A DNA stretch of 64,000 nucleotides from Actinocrinis sp035653575 (GTDB lineage: Bacteria > Actinomycetota > Actinomycetes > Streptomycetales > Catenulisporaceae). Of this stretch, positions 8,368 through 16,909 are shown one piece after another; positions within the stretch are counted from its first letter, which is position 1; the number at the start of each line of letters is the position of its first letter. The translations under genes were made by a program, and so were the position numbers. The stretch covers positions 1 through 64,000 of the forward strand of contig NZ_DASRBQ010000111.1 of the NCBI RefSeq assembly GCF_035653575.1, read 5' to 3'. The notes beneath the pieces are model-generated. The model saw only the letters and a program-made list of their open reading frames with translations, ran no database searches and was not told where the DNA came from.

Positions 8368-10727
8368 GGCGCGGGCTCCAAGCTCTTGTCGGGCGACGGC
8401 GGGGTGGCGGGCGCGGAGGCTTCGGTGTCGGGGTTCTGCCCGGTCAGCAGCAGTCGGACGGTCGGCAGCGCCGCCGCGAACCAGTCCGCGGCGATACCGG
8501 TCGGCAGCGTGGCGGCCGGCGCGTCCGGCGTGCTGCGGTCCGCGCGGCCGAGCTGGGCGGCGCGTTCGCCGATGGTGCGCTGCTCGGGCGTGCTGAAGGT
8601 GGAGAAGGTGCGGCGCAGCAGCGGGAGCACCTGTTCGAAGCGGTCCGGGTCGAGTTCGGCGAGCCAGTCGTCGATCAGCCGGAGCAGCGTCTTGTCGTGC
8701 GCGAGTACGAGGCCTGACCCGGCCAGGAAGCCCTCGAGCCAGCCGGCCGCGTCCGCGGGTTCGGTGCCGCGGGAGAGCGCCTTGGCCATGCGGGCGGCCA
8801 CGTCCTCGGCGTGGAAGAGCCCTGCGTCGCTCAGCAGCCGGGTGGCGCGGCCGACCAGCAGGCCGTGCGCGCCGGAACCGCCGAGGTCGGCCACCTGACG
8901 CAGCGCCTGCACCCAGGGCTCGCGGATCGCGTCCTCGTCAAGGGTCTGAATCGCGGCGTGTACCTTGCCGAGGGCGGGGGCGAGGGCGCGCGCCGCGTCG
9001 TCGTCCACGTTGACGCAGGCCGGCGGCAGGCCGATCGCGATGCGTACCGCGATACCGCGCACGACCGTGTGCAGTCCGTCCGCGCGGGTGCCGCGCACGT
9101 CGCCGTATCGCAGGATGTTGGCAAGCGGCGGCAGCGCCGTGGCCAGGTCGCCGATGTCGGTGTCGAGCGCGGCGCGGTTCTGTACCTGGGCGATCAGCGG
9201 ATCAACTGCGTCGGGCAGATCGGCGGTCAGCGCGCGCTGCACCAGGACCGTGAGCGAACCGAGCGCCTCGGTCTGCGCCGCGGTGTCGAGCACCTTCGCG
9301 GTCGCGGCGGCCAGCACCGTGGTGCCCCAGACCGCGGCCTCGACCAGACGCACCTCGAACAGCGGCTCCCAGGTGACGTCCCAGGACTCGCGGAAGGTGC
9401 CGGAACCGCGCGAGCCGACGGCGACGGCCCAGTCGATGCCGAGCAGCCCGAGGCGGTGGAAGAGCTTCGAGCGGTCAAGGTCGGTGGCGTTGCGCAGGTC
9501 GAGGTTGTACTGCTTCTGCGCGGCGGTCCTGGGCACCCGCAGCCGCTTGGCCTCGCGGGTCAGGTCGGCGGCCAGCGGCACCGTCGGCACGCCGCTCGGG
9601 ACGCTGCCGAGCGTTTCGCCGACGACCAGTTCCCGGCCGATCAGCGCCAGCGGCTCCTCCCGGCCCTCGCACAGCACCGCGACCGTGGCCTCGGTCAGCT
9701 CGGCCAGGCCCGGCATGGGCCGGCCGCGCAGCGCGGCCAGGGACTCGGCGAGCCGCACCCCCTCGATCAGGTGCGCGGAGGAGACCGGATACCGCTCGGC
9801 GCGCAGCAGTTCCGCGACGGACGCGAGCCAGCGTTCCGCGATGTGGTCGTCGGTGTCGAACAGGTGCTGATACCAGCCCGGGGAGCCGATGCCGGCGCCA
9901 TAGCCGGAGTGGTAGGACAGCCGGCTGTGCGTCCACGGCACCCAGGTCAGCTTGGTCACGGTGGCTTTGCTCTGCTTGGGCAGGCTCGCGAGCAGCCGCT
10001 TGTCCGCGGCGGCGGTCGGCGGCGTGGTCTCGCACCCGTCGCAGATGCCTGACAGCGCCGGCACGTGATAGGCGCCGCAGACCACTGCGACACGCTGCGC
10101 GCCGTCGGCGAGCGCCGCGCGAAGCACCATGCGCATGTGGGCTTCGCGCAGCGCGTCGCGCCGCGGAGTCGGTGCGTGCTCCCGCACCGCGGCCATGGCC
10201 TCGGCGACGGCGTCGAAGGCCGCGAGCGGCTCCCCTCCGGTCGCCCGCCGCCCCGTCTCGTCCTCGCCGTACTGGCCGCCGCGATGTTCGACGACGTCCT
10301 CCCACCACGCCTCCGGATCGGCGTATCCGGCGGCCTCGGCCAGCTGCGCGATCGGGTCGGGGCCGTCCGCGCCTTCCGCGTCCGCCTCCGGCTCGCCGGA
10401 CAGCGAGACCGCGGCGGGCAGATCGCAGAACCCGGCCTCGATCCCGCGGGTGGCGGCGTACTGCAGCGCCGTCCACTCCGGAGAGAACGCGGCGAACGGC
10501 CAGAACGCCGAGACCTTCGGGTCCTGCTCCCGGTAGGCGAGCAGGGCGACCGGAGGTTCCATGCCGTCCGCGCCGACCAGCGGGATGAGCGGATCGGCGT
10601 CGCCGGGCCCCTCGATCAGGATCCTGTCGGGTTCGAAGGCTGACAGGGCCGCGGCGACGGCTCGCGCCGAGCCCGGACCGTGGTGCCTTACTCCCAGCAG
10701 AACGACTTGCGCCGCGCCGTGGTTCAC
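8364..10727 (-). CDS. DUF5682 family protein (YehM-like)
   Basis: 787 residues from GTG 10727, which overlaps the ATPase stop as GTGA (GGGAG 8 nt upstream). Recognisable elements in the first third are GVRHHGPGS (12-20), ILIEGPGD (36-43) and VVCGAYHVP (216-223). Two GxxH-type histidine motifs and a glutamate in this order recall TraB/Tiki/ChaN-like metalloproteins; that link is inference. The remaining ~550 residues are helical and lack a known motif. The frame extends upstream to 12068, but that part is a shadow of the ATPase and DUF5691 genes. It is the centre of the SWIM-DUF5691-AAA-DUF5682-VWA operon. Confidence 0.85.
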   Translation of the reverse strand: MNHGAAQVVLLGVRHHGPGSARAVAAALSAFEPDRILIEGPGDADPLIPLVGADGMEPPVALLAYREQDPKVSAFWPFAAFSPEWTALQYAATRGIEAGFCDLPAAVSLSGEPEADAEGADGPDPIAQLAEAAGYADPEAWWEDVVEHRGGQYGEDETGRRATGGEPLAAFDAVAEAMAAVREHAPTPRRDALREAHMRMVLRAALADGAQRVAVVCGAYHVPALSGICDGCETTPPTAAADKRLLASLPKQSKATVTKLTWVPWTHSRLSYHSGYGAGIGSPGWYQHLFDTDDHIAERWLASVAELLRAERYPVSSAHLIEGVRLAESLAALRGRPMPGLAELTEATVAVLCEGREEPLALIGRELVVGETLGSVPSGVPTVPLAADLTREAKRLRVPRTAAQKQYNLDLRNATDLDRSKLFHRLGLLGIDWAVAVGSRGSGTFRESWDVTWEPLFEVRLVEAAVWGTTVLAAATAKVLDTAAQTEALGSLTVLVQRALTADLPDAVDPLIAQVQNRAALDTDIGDLATALPPLANILRYGDVRGTRADGLHTVVRGIAVRIAIGLPPACVNVDDDAARALAPALGKVHAAIQTLDEDAIREPWVQALRQVADLGGSGAHGLLVGRATRLLSDAGLFHAEDVAARMAKALSRGTEPADAAGWLEGFLAGSGLVLAHDKTLLRLIDDWLAELDPDRFEQVLPLLRRTFSTFSTPEQRTIGERAAQLGRADRSTPDAPAATLPTGIAADWFAAALPTVRLLLTGQNPDTEASAPATPPSPDKSLEPAP

Positions 10728-11824
10728 GCCGAAAGCTCCCGGCAGGCCTCGTAGAAGGAGGACCATCCGTCGCGCGGCCTGACCACGGTCTCCAGGTACT
10801 CGCGCCAGACCACCGGGTCGGCCGACGGGTCCTTGACCACGGCGCCGAGGATGCCGGCGGCCACGTCGTGCGGGCGCAGCGTGCCGTCGCCGAAGTGCGC
10901 GGCCAGCGCGATGCCGCCGGTGAGCACGGAGATCGCCTCGGCCGGGGAGAGGGTGCCCGAGGGCGACTTGAGCTTGGTGCGGCCGTCCTCGGTCACCCCG
11001 GAGCGCAGCTCGCGGAACACGGTGACCACCCGGCGGATCTCCTCCGCGGCGGCCGGGATCTCGGGCAGCTCGAGGCCGCGGCCGAGTTCCGCCACGCGCC
11101 GCGCGACGATTCGCACCTCGTCCTCGGCGCTGGCCGGCAGCGGCAGAACGACGGTGTTGAAGCGGCGGCGCAGCGCGGAGGACAGGTCGTTGACGCCGCG
11201 GTCGCGGTCGTTGGCGGTGGCGATGACGGTGAAGCCCTTGACCGCCTGCACTTCGTCGCCGAGTTCCGGGATCGGCAGCGTCTTCTCGGACAGGATGGTG
11301 ATCAGCGTGTCCTGGACGTCGGCCGGGATGCGGGTCAGCTCCTCGATGCGCGCGATCTTCCCGCCGGACATCGCGGCCATCAGCGGCGAAGCGGTCAACG
11401 CGTCGCGGGAGGGGCCGTGCGCGAGCAGCTGCGCGTAGTTCCAGCCGTAGCGCATCGACTCCTCCGCGGTGCCCGCGGTGCCCTGGACCAGCAGGGTCGA
11501 GTCGCCGCAGACCGCGGCGGACAGGTGCTCGGAGACCCAGCTCTTCGCGGTGCCTGGCACGCCGAGCAGCAGCAGCGCGCGGTCGGTGGCGAGGGTGGCC
11601 ACAGCCACCTCGATCAGCCGGCGCGGGCCGATGTACTTGGGCGTGATCTCGGTGCCGTCCGCCGCCCTGCCGCCGAGCAGGTAGGTCGTCACGGCGCGAG
11701 GTGAGAGGTTCCAGCGCGGCGGGCGCGGCAGGGTGTCGCCCTTGGCCAGCGCCTCGAGTTCGTGTGCGTAGGCGTCCTCGGCGTGCGGCCGCAGGACGGC
11801 TGGTTCGGACAGCGGGTTGGTCAT
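10724..11824 (-). CDS. MoxR-family AAA+ ATPase (YehL-like)
   Basis: 366 residues from ATG 11824. AAA+ core features are Walker A GVPGTAKSW (88-96), a Walker-B-like KIARIEEL (156-163), sensor 1 IATAND (201-206) and the arginine-finger stretch LSSALRRRFN (214-223), followed by a helical lid. MoxR ATPases act as chaperones that remodel or load cofactors into partners, commonly together with VWA proteins. Here the VWA partner is two genes downstream, and the next gene (DUF5682) starts inside this stop codon. The 21-bp gap to DUF5691 suggests one transcript. Client unknown. Confidence 0.9.
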   Translation of the reverse strand: MTNPLSEPAVLRPHAEDAYAHELEALAKGDTLPRPPRWNLSPRAVTTYLLGGRAADGTEITPKYIGPRRLIEVAVATLATDRALLLLGVPGTAKSWVSEHLSAAVCGDSTLLVQGTAGTAEESMRYGWNYAQLLAHGPSRDALTASPLMAAMSGGKIARIEELTRIPADVQDTLITILSEKTLPIPELGDEVQAVKGFTVIATANDRDRGVNDLSSALRRRFNTVVLPLPASAEDEVRIVARRVAELGRGLELPEIPAAAEEIRRVVTVFRELRSGVTEDGRTKLKSPSGTLSPAEAISVLTGGIALAAHFGDGTLRPHDVAAGILGAVVKDPSADPVVWREYLETVVRPRDGWSSFYEACRELSA

Positions 11825-11845
11825 CGTCGGCGATTCCTGCCTGTC

Positions 11846-13015
11846 TCAGAAGATGGGAGGAGCGAGTTCGGCGAGCATGTCGTGGCGGAAGTCCAGCAGG
11901 GCAAGCATCGAGACCAGGTCGATGCGGGAGGCCTGGTTCACGCCCGGGCCGCCCGGCGCCGTCGCCACAGCCTGCTCGGCCACCAGCGCGGCCACCCGGT
12001 CGCGCAGCGCGACTGGGGCGTTGTCCGCGAGCGCGACCTGCAGCTGCTCGGCGATCCAGCCGGTCCACGCGGGCTGATCGGCCCGGCGGCCGTGCTCGAC
12101 GAGCGCGTCGAGCAGCAGTTGCGCCCCGTCCAGCGGCCAGGGCTCGCCGGTGCGGGTCATCACGAAGTTGTGCAGGTCCCGGCCGATGCCCCGGGCGCCG
12201 GCCAGCAGCCGGGCCACCTCGGCGGTGAAGTCCGGCGGCTGCGGCTTGTCGCGTTTGCGTTCCAGGCTGCCGGCTAGCAGCGTGGCCTCGTCGCGCACCT
12301 GCTTGGAGGCGTCCCGGATGAGGGTCTGCACGAACGGCAGGTCCTCTTGGTCCGGGTAGCGGGAGAGCAGCGCGAGCAGGCCGAGTTTGACCGGCACGCG
12401 CTCGCCGGCCCAGGTCTCCCGGATCAGCCGGCGGGCCGCGTCGGCGTCGGTGAGGTAGAGCCCTGCGACGTACGCGATGCGGTCGTCTGGATCAGGGCTC
12501 TGCCAGTCCTCGGGCCACAGCTGGGAGCGGGCCTCGCGCAGCAGGTACTTCCAGTTGCCGCCGGTCGCCACGAGCCAGCGTCCGGGTTCGCCGGCCACGG
12601 CAGCGAGGTCCACCCGGATCAGCATGTTGGTACGGCCGAGGTCGAGCAGCGGCGGCAGGAACGCGGCGGGCAGCCGGTATCCGGCGGCGCGCACGGCGGC
12701 GAGCCACTCCGGAAGGTACTTGGGGTACGACTCCAGGATGGTGCGCAGCCTGCGGGCGGCCGGTTCAGGCAGCGGCGGCCGCGGGTCCGCGGGCGCGGGA
12801 GCCGGCAGCGTACCCTCGAAACGTTCCGGCGGCCGTCCGACACGCCAGGCCAGGGCGCTGAGTGCGGCCTGGGAGAGCAGGACGAGCGCAGGATCCTGCG
12901 ATGCCTGGCCCGCTGCCGAGCCGGGGCCCGCGGCCTGCGGCACCGGCCGCCGATCCGTACCGACCAGTGCGATCGACACCAGCTCGGCCCAGTCGACGGG
13001 CTGCGTATCCGTCAC
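11846..13015 (-). CDS. DUF5691 family protein
   Basis: 389 residues beginning at GTG 13015, which overlaps the SWIM gene stop; the adjacent in-frame GTG at 13018 is equally possible. The protein starts VTDTQPVDWAELVSIALVGTDRR and is rich in Leu/Ala/Arg helices, consistent with a HEAT-like helical repeat scaffold (RDEATLLAGSLERKR, LRDRVAALVAEQAV). No catalytic motif is visible. Families of this type occur next to SWIM zinc-finger proteins and MoxR ATPases, so a scaffold or adaptor role is a reasonable guess. The longer frame up to 13285 is shadow. Confidence 0.82.
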   Translation of the reverse strand: MTDTQPVDWAELVSIALVGTDRRPVPQAAGPGSAAGQASQDPALVLLSQAALSALAWRVGRPPERFEGTLPAPAPADPRPPLPEPAARRLRTILESYPKYLPEWLAAVRAAGYRLPAAFLPPLLDLGRTNMLIRVDLAAVAGEPGRWLVATGGNWKYLLREARSQLWPEDWQSPDPDDRIAYVAGLYLTDADAARRLIRETWAGERVPVKLGLLALLSRYPDQEDLPFVQTLIRDASKQVRDEATLLAGSLERKRDKPQPPDFTAEVARLLAGARGIGRDLHNFVMTRTGEPWPLDGAQLLLDALVEHGRRADQPAWTGWIAEQLQVALADNAPVALRDRVAALVAEQAVATAPGGPGVNQASRIDLVSMLALLDFRHDMLAELAPPIF

Positions 13016-14511
13016 CACAAGCTCGCCGCCTGTCCGTTGTTCCAGATCGTGATCGGGGTCAGCCCGGCGGGCCGGTAGAGGCCGAACAGCGGTGCCGGAT
13101 GAGCCCCGCCGCAGGCGAGCAAGGACTGACATAGCTGTTCGGCACGTGTCGGGTCCGCGCCGTCGGCGCTCGCGAGCAGAGGGACCCGGCCGCCGCCCTT
13201 GGCGTCGACGATCTGCCACGCCTCCGGCTTCGGGCCGACCAGCGGCACCGCGGCGTCGAGCACGACCGGTACCGCGGCGGTCCACGGATCGGCGGCGAGC
13301 GCGGCCGCGAAGCCGGCGGCGGCCTCGTCCAGCGTTCCGCCCTGCGGGCCTTCGCCGCCTGACTCAGCTTCCTGGTTCGGCTTAGTGTCCTGATTTGGCA
13401 CGGTGTGTTCGACCACCGTGTGCTCGACCACCGTGTGCTCCACCAGGACCGCGCGCAGCGGTACCGCGTCCGGTGCGAACGCCAGTTCCGCCTCGACGAC
13501 GGCGCCGGCGGGCAACGCGATGCCGAATGCTTGGCCCGGCGGGGCGAATGCCAGCAGCATGGCGATCCGGCCGTCCGTCTCGCGTTGCAACCAGACCCGG
13601 CGCTCGACCAGCTTGTCCGCGGCCAGGTCCCGGCAGCCGAGGACCAGCCAGCGCCCGGAGGCGTGCTCGCCGACCTCCGCGACCTCCGCGGCGGCCATGG
13701 TCAGCCCGATCCGGCGGCGCACAGTCGCGGCGAGCGGCGCGGGCAGCGCGTCGCGGTGGCGCCAGCCCTGGATGAGCAGGTGCAGCAGGGAGAACTCGGC
13801 CAGGGTGCGCTCCGGCCAGTCCTCCGGCGAGTTCAGGCAGTGAGTCAGTTCCCGTACCCGCGTGGCCAGGGCGCCCGCCTGGGCGTCGATCAGGCGCCGG
13901 GCCAGGTCGTCGATCGGCCGGTATCCGGCGGCGCGCAGCCCGGTCAGCCCCGAGCGCACCTGGTCGCACAGCCACAGTTCCAGGTCATCGAGCCCTGCGT
14001 CGATCCGCTGAATGCGTTGCGCGGCGCGGCGTTCGGCCGCTTCAGCCGCCTTGCGAGCGGCCGCCGGATCCGCGTCGTCCCCCTCCCTCGCGGCTCGTTG
14101 CGCGGCCGCGGCTTTGCGCGCCTCGCTGCGCTCGGCCCGCTCGCGGCGCGCGTCCAGCCAGTCGCGCACGCGCTGCGGCGGCTCCTCGGCTTCCGGCACC
14201 CCGCCCGCGGACCAGAGCAGCATCAGGCCGAGCGCGTGTTTGCACGGGAACTTGCGCGAGGGGCAGGAGCAGGCGTAGCCGGGCGTCCCCTGGTCTGCGG
14301 AGAGCTCGACAGTGACCTGATACGGCTTCGCGCCGCTGCCCTTGCAGTCCCCCCACAGCAGGCCCACCGCGCTTTGCGCGCCACAGTCGCGCCACGGCCC
14401 AGGTGCGGCCAGTTTCGCGCCCGCACGCTGCGACGACGCGTCCGGGGCCAGCGCGTGCACCCGGTCGGCCGACCAGCGCTGCGCCGCGGCGGGGTTGATC
14501 GTTCCTGCCAT
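13012..14511 (-). CDS. SWIM zinc-finger domain protein (YehQ-like)
   Basis: 499 residues from ATG 14511. The SWIM motif is C81-x-C83-x6-C90-x-H92 (CSCPSRKFPCKH), a zinc-binding fold predicted to contact DNA or protein. A highly charged Arg/Ala coiled segment follows (residues ~115-160), then a helical body. Near residue 370 is a triple VEHTV repeat joined to a polar PNQDTKPNQE linker. It is the first gene of the five-gene operon and is coupled to DUF5691 by a GTGA overlap. Its promoter must lie in the 128-bp divergent gap before the gene at 14640. Confidence 0.88.
   Translation of the reverse strand: MAGTINPAAAQRWSADRVHALAPDASSQRAGAKLAAPGPWRDCGAQSAVGLLWGDCKGSGAKPYQVTVELSADQGTPGYACSCPSRKFPCKHALGLMLLWSAGGVPEAEEPPQRVRDWLDARRERAERSEARKAAAAQRAAREGDDADPAAARKAAEAAERRAAQRIQRIDAGLDDLELWLCDQVRSGLTGLRAAGYRPIDDLARRLIDAQAGALATRVRELTHCLNSPEDWPERTLAEFSLLHLLIQGWRHRDALPAPLAATVRRRIGLTMAAAEVAEVGEHASGRWLVLGCRDLAADKLVERRVWLQRETDGRIAMLLAFAPPGQAFGIALPAGAVVEAELAFAPDAVPLRAVLVEHTVVEHTVVEHTVPNQDTKPNQEAESGGEGPQGGTLDEAAAGFAAALAADPWTAAVPVVLDAAVPLVGPKPEAWQIVDAKGGGRVPLLASADGADPTRAEQLCQSLLACGGAHPAPLFGLYRPAGLTPITIWNNGQAASLW
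13403..13447 (-). repeat. 15-bp triplicated repeat inside SWIM gene
   Basis: Three 15-bp copies (GTGTGCTCGACCACC-like on the plus strand) at 13403-13417, 13418-13432 and 13433-13447 encode VEHTV three times on the minus strand. Near-perfect identity suggests recent slippage in a linker. Confidence 0.8.
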
Positions 14512-14578
14512 GGACGAGACACTATTCGATCGCGCCGACAGAGGCGGGAACGACTGTTACAGGGCGCCGTGCGACAGC

Positions 14579-14606
14579 TGACCGCACAGGTACCAAGGGC
14601 TAGACT
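14579..14606 (+). promoter_or_regulatory. Promoter for membrane-protein pair
   Basis: TGACCG (14579-14584) and TAGACT (14601-14606) are separated by 16 nt, about 30 nt before the TTG start. Both boxes fit the actinobacterial housekeeping sigma pattern. It lies in the divergent gap shared with the SWIM operon. Confidence 0.5.
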
Positions 14607-14639
14607 CGGGGTGCGACCTGCCGCCGGGAGGGCTGTGGT

Positions 14640-15737
14640 TTGGGCCTCGAGATCGAGTTCGACTACGACGACACCCAAGGCGGCGTGTGGTCCCCCGCCC
14701 GCGAGGCGCCACCGCTGCACGAGCGTGTCGGCCGGCGCTGGAACGCGGGCCTTTCCACGGGAAATCCGCTGTTCGTGCAAGCGGGTATCGCCTTGGCCGC
14801 GCTCGCACTTGGCGCCGCGTCCACGGCCGGATTCCTGGAAGGCAGGTCCGCGGCACGGGACCGCGCGATCGTCCGCCTGCACTTGGCACCGATCGATCCG
14901 TTCGTCATCGAGCCGCTCGCTCCCGCGCCGAGCGACGTGCGGCAGTTGCTCGCGACACCGTGGACCAACACCTTCGACCAGCACGTGACCCTCAATGTGA
15001 TCAATGACAGCCCTGATTCGGTCGCGCTGCTCGGCGCTCAGATCACCGCCCCGCAGTTCGGTACCGCGACACTGACGCCGGTAAGCTCCGGCGCTCCGAC
15101 GGCTCCTGGCGCCGTCACCGCGCTGCGCGGCGTCGCGCACTTCGTCTGCGGCGATTTGCCTTCGGTGGATCCAGTCGCCACGGTCGCCCGGCTCACGCTC
15201 CGCACGGCGGACGGGCACACGCGCGTGCAATCGCTGATGGTCGACCGCTTCAGCGACGTCGAAGAGGTGACCGTGTGCGCGGCGATGCCCGGCCCGCAGG
15301 TCGTCACGGCAACCAAGGCGTCCACGCTGCCGATGCTCTTCCCCGGCGACTACCTCTATGACGTCGACGTCACCAACCGCGCGCCGTTCCCGCTGCTGGC
15401 CGCCATACCGCTGAACCTGCGCGCGAGCTGGATGTCCGGCGCGGGCCTGGACGTGCAGCTGTCCAATCCGCTGCCGGTGACGGTGCCGGCCCGCGGCTCG
15501 GCCCGCATCGAACTCTTCGTCAGCGTTCAGAACTGCAATGTCGCGCGCGAGGCGGTCCAGGCGGGATACGCGTACGACGCTCTGGCCTTCACCGACGCCC
15601 GCGACGGCCCGTCCAATCCCCAGGCGCGCGAGAGCGACCAGAGTCTCGCCCTCTACGATCCGGCGGTGATCAACCAGTACTGCGGACTGCCCGAACTACC
15701 CGGGATCAGCGGCGGCGGCAATGGTCATCTCAAGTAG
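14640..15737 (+). CDS. Single-pass membrane protein with Ig-like modules
   Basis: 365 residues starting at TTG 14640 with GGGAGGG about 7-8 nt upstream; no ATG or GTG fits the frame at that place. A short acidic cytoplasmic head (EIEFDYDD) precedes one transmembrane helix (near residues 43-62, FVQAGIALAALALGA) and a large exported region. That region has at least two beta-rich modules, each with a buried-type Cys (AHFVCGDLP; VSVQNCNVA), and ends with QYCGLPELPG. The pattern is shared with the next gene, which overlaps it by 17 bp. No enzymatic motif is visible. It is divergent from the SWIM/MoxR operon, so a functional link is possible but unproven. Confidence 0.75.
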   Translation: MGLEIEFDYDDTQGGVWSPAREAPPLHERVGRRWNAGLSTGNPLFVQAGIALAALALGAASTAGFLEGRSAARDRAIVRLHLAPIDPFVIEPLAPAPSDVRQLLATPWTNTFDQHVTLNVINDSPDSVALLGAQITAPQFGTATLTPVSSGAPTAPGAVTALRGVAHFVCGDLPSVDPVATVARLTLRTADGHTRVQSLMVDRFSDVEEVTVCAAMPGPQVVTATKASTLPMLFPGDYLYDVDVTNRAPFPLLAAIPLNLRASWMSGAGLDVQLSNPLPVTVPARGSARIELFVSVQNCNVAREAVQAGYAYDALAFTDARDGPSNPQARESDQSLALYDPAVINQYCGLPELPGISGGGNGHLK

Positions 15738-16251
15738 CGAATTCGGTACCGCGGCCCGGCTGCGCCAGCACACCGGCGTGGTCGCCGTGATTGTGGCCGT
15801 CGCGGGCTTCGCGTTCGGCGCGTACGGCGCGTACCGCTTCGTGGACAAGCCGCAGCCGGCCCCGATCCTGCTGCGCCAGGCCACCGAGCCGGTGGACATG
15901 TCGAGCTACGACGAGGTACCCGGCTCCGGTGGCGTGCTGGTACTGCTGCGCAATGACGGCACGACGACGGTCGACGTCATCGACGCGGCGTTCGCGCGCA
16001 CTTCGGCCGCGCCGCCGCTGTATATCGCGCCCGCGTCGGTACCGCCTGGCGGCGAGGTGAACGTGTACGTGGCCGTTCCCGGCAAGTGTTTCTCGGGCAA
16101 CAACTTCGTGGCGGTCACCGACGATCCGCCGCCGGTCCGGATCACGGTGAGCGCGCAGGAGCACGACGGCCCGCTGCGTTTCGTCCCGGTCGAGGTCACC
16201 GGCACGCTGGCGATGATCCTGGCCCAGTGCGGACTGACCGGCACCGGTTAA
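15721..16251 (+). CDS. Single-pass membrane protein, paralogue of upstream gene
   Basis: 176 residues from ATG 15721, overlapping the previous gene by 17 bp. A short head, one transmembrane helix (GVVAVIVAVAGFAFGAYGAY, residues ~19-38), and a single extracytoplasmic beta-rich module follow. The module has VLVLLRNDGTTTVDV, then VPPGGEVNVYVAVPGKCF, and the tail LAQCGLTGTG. The ND-strand, VPxxG strand, Cys and terminal CGL match the modules of the upstream protein, so the pair likely arose by duplication and may form a complex at the membrane. Function unknown. Confidence 0.75.
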   Translation: MVISSSEFGTAARLRQHTGVVAVIVAVAGFAFGAYGAYRFVDKPQPAPILLRQATEPVDMSSYDEVPGSGGVLVLLRNDGTTTVDVIDAAFARTSAAPPLYIAPASVPPGGEVNVYVAVPGKCFSGNNFVAVTDDPPPVRITVSAQEHDGPLRFVPVEVTGTLAMILAQCGLTGTG

Positions 16252-16306
16252 GGCAGCTGAGCCGCCGCCGCGGCCCCAGAATGCGGGCCAGCTCAGGATT
16301 CAGCAC

Positions 16307-16726
16307 TCAGGACGCGGTTGCGACCGCCGGGCCGAGCTGTGCGTTCACCCAGTCCACGATCGACTGCGTCGGCGTGCCCGGGGTGAACACCGCGGCGACC
16401 CCGGCGTCCAGCAACGGCTGGATGTCGGCGTCCGGGATGATCCCGCCGACGAAGACCTTGATGTCGGCCGCGTCCCGCTCGCGCAGCAGCTCGACCACCT
16501 TGGGGCACAGCGTCATATGCGCGCCGGAGAGGATGGAGAGCCCGACGCCGTCCGCGTCCTCCTGGATCGCGGTCGCCACGATCTGCTCCGGCATCTGGTG
16601 CAGGCCGGTGTAGACGACCTCGATCCCGGCGTCGCGCAGCGCCCGCGCCACGACCTTCGCCCCGCGGTCGTGGCCGTCAAGACCCGGCTTCGCGATCACC
16701 ACGCGGATCGGTCCGGACTCGCTCAT
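16307..16726 (-). CDS. Stand-alone cobalamin B12-binding domain protein
   Basis: 139 residues from ATG 16726 (GGGAG 7 nt upstream). It matches the C-terminal B12-binding domain of methylmalonyl/isobutyryl-CoA mutases: KPGLDGHDRG with the Co-coordinating His19 in DxHxxG, SILSGAHM, FVGGIIPDADI and the ending GVAAVFTPGTPT. It would supply adenosylcobalamin to a separate substrate-binding mutase subunit (IcmA/HcmA type) for a carbon-skeleton rearrangement of an acyl-CoA. No such large subunit is encoded in the window. It is monocistronic and divergent from the ABC gene at 16910. Confidence 0.88.
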   Translation of the reverse strand: MSESGPIRVVIAKPGLDGHDRGAKVVARALRDAGIEVVYTGLHQMPEQIVATAIQEDADGVGLSILSGAHMTLCPKVVELLRERDAADIKVFVGGIIPDADIQPLLDAGVAAVFTPGTPTQSIVDWVNAQLGPAVATAS

Positions 16727-16909
16727 TGGGCACTCCCTGCTGCGTCATCGCCTGCGGACAGTCTCCTTCGAAGGGTAGCGGAGGCCGCTAAAAGCCGCGT
16801 TGTGACTCCCACCACCCGCGCTACAGCGGCCGGGTTCGTGCCAGCACCACCTCAGGAACGGGTGACCGCTCCCTCGCGGGGGGTGCTCGCCGGCCGGGAG
16901 AGTTGGGGC

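Noticed and set aside
10728..12068. N-terminal 447 residues of the long minus frame that ends with DUF5682
   Set aside because: Arg/Pro/Gly-rich out-of-frame translation of the ATPase and DUF5691 genes; the GTGA overlap gives a better start.
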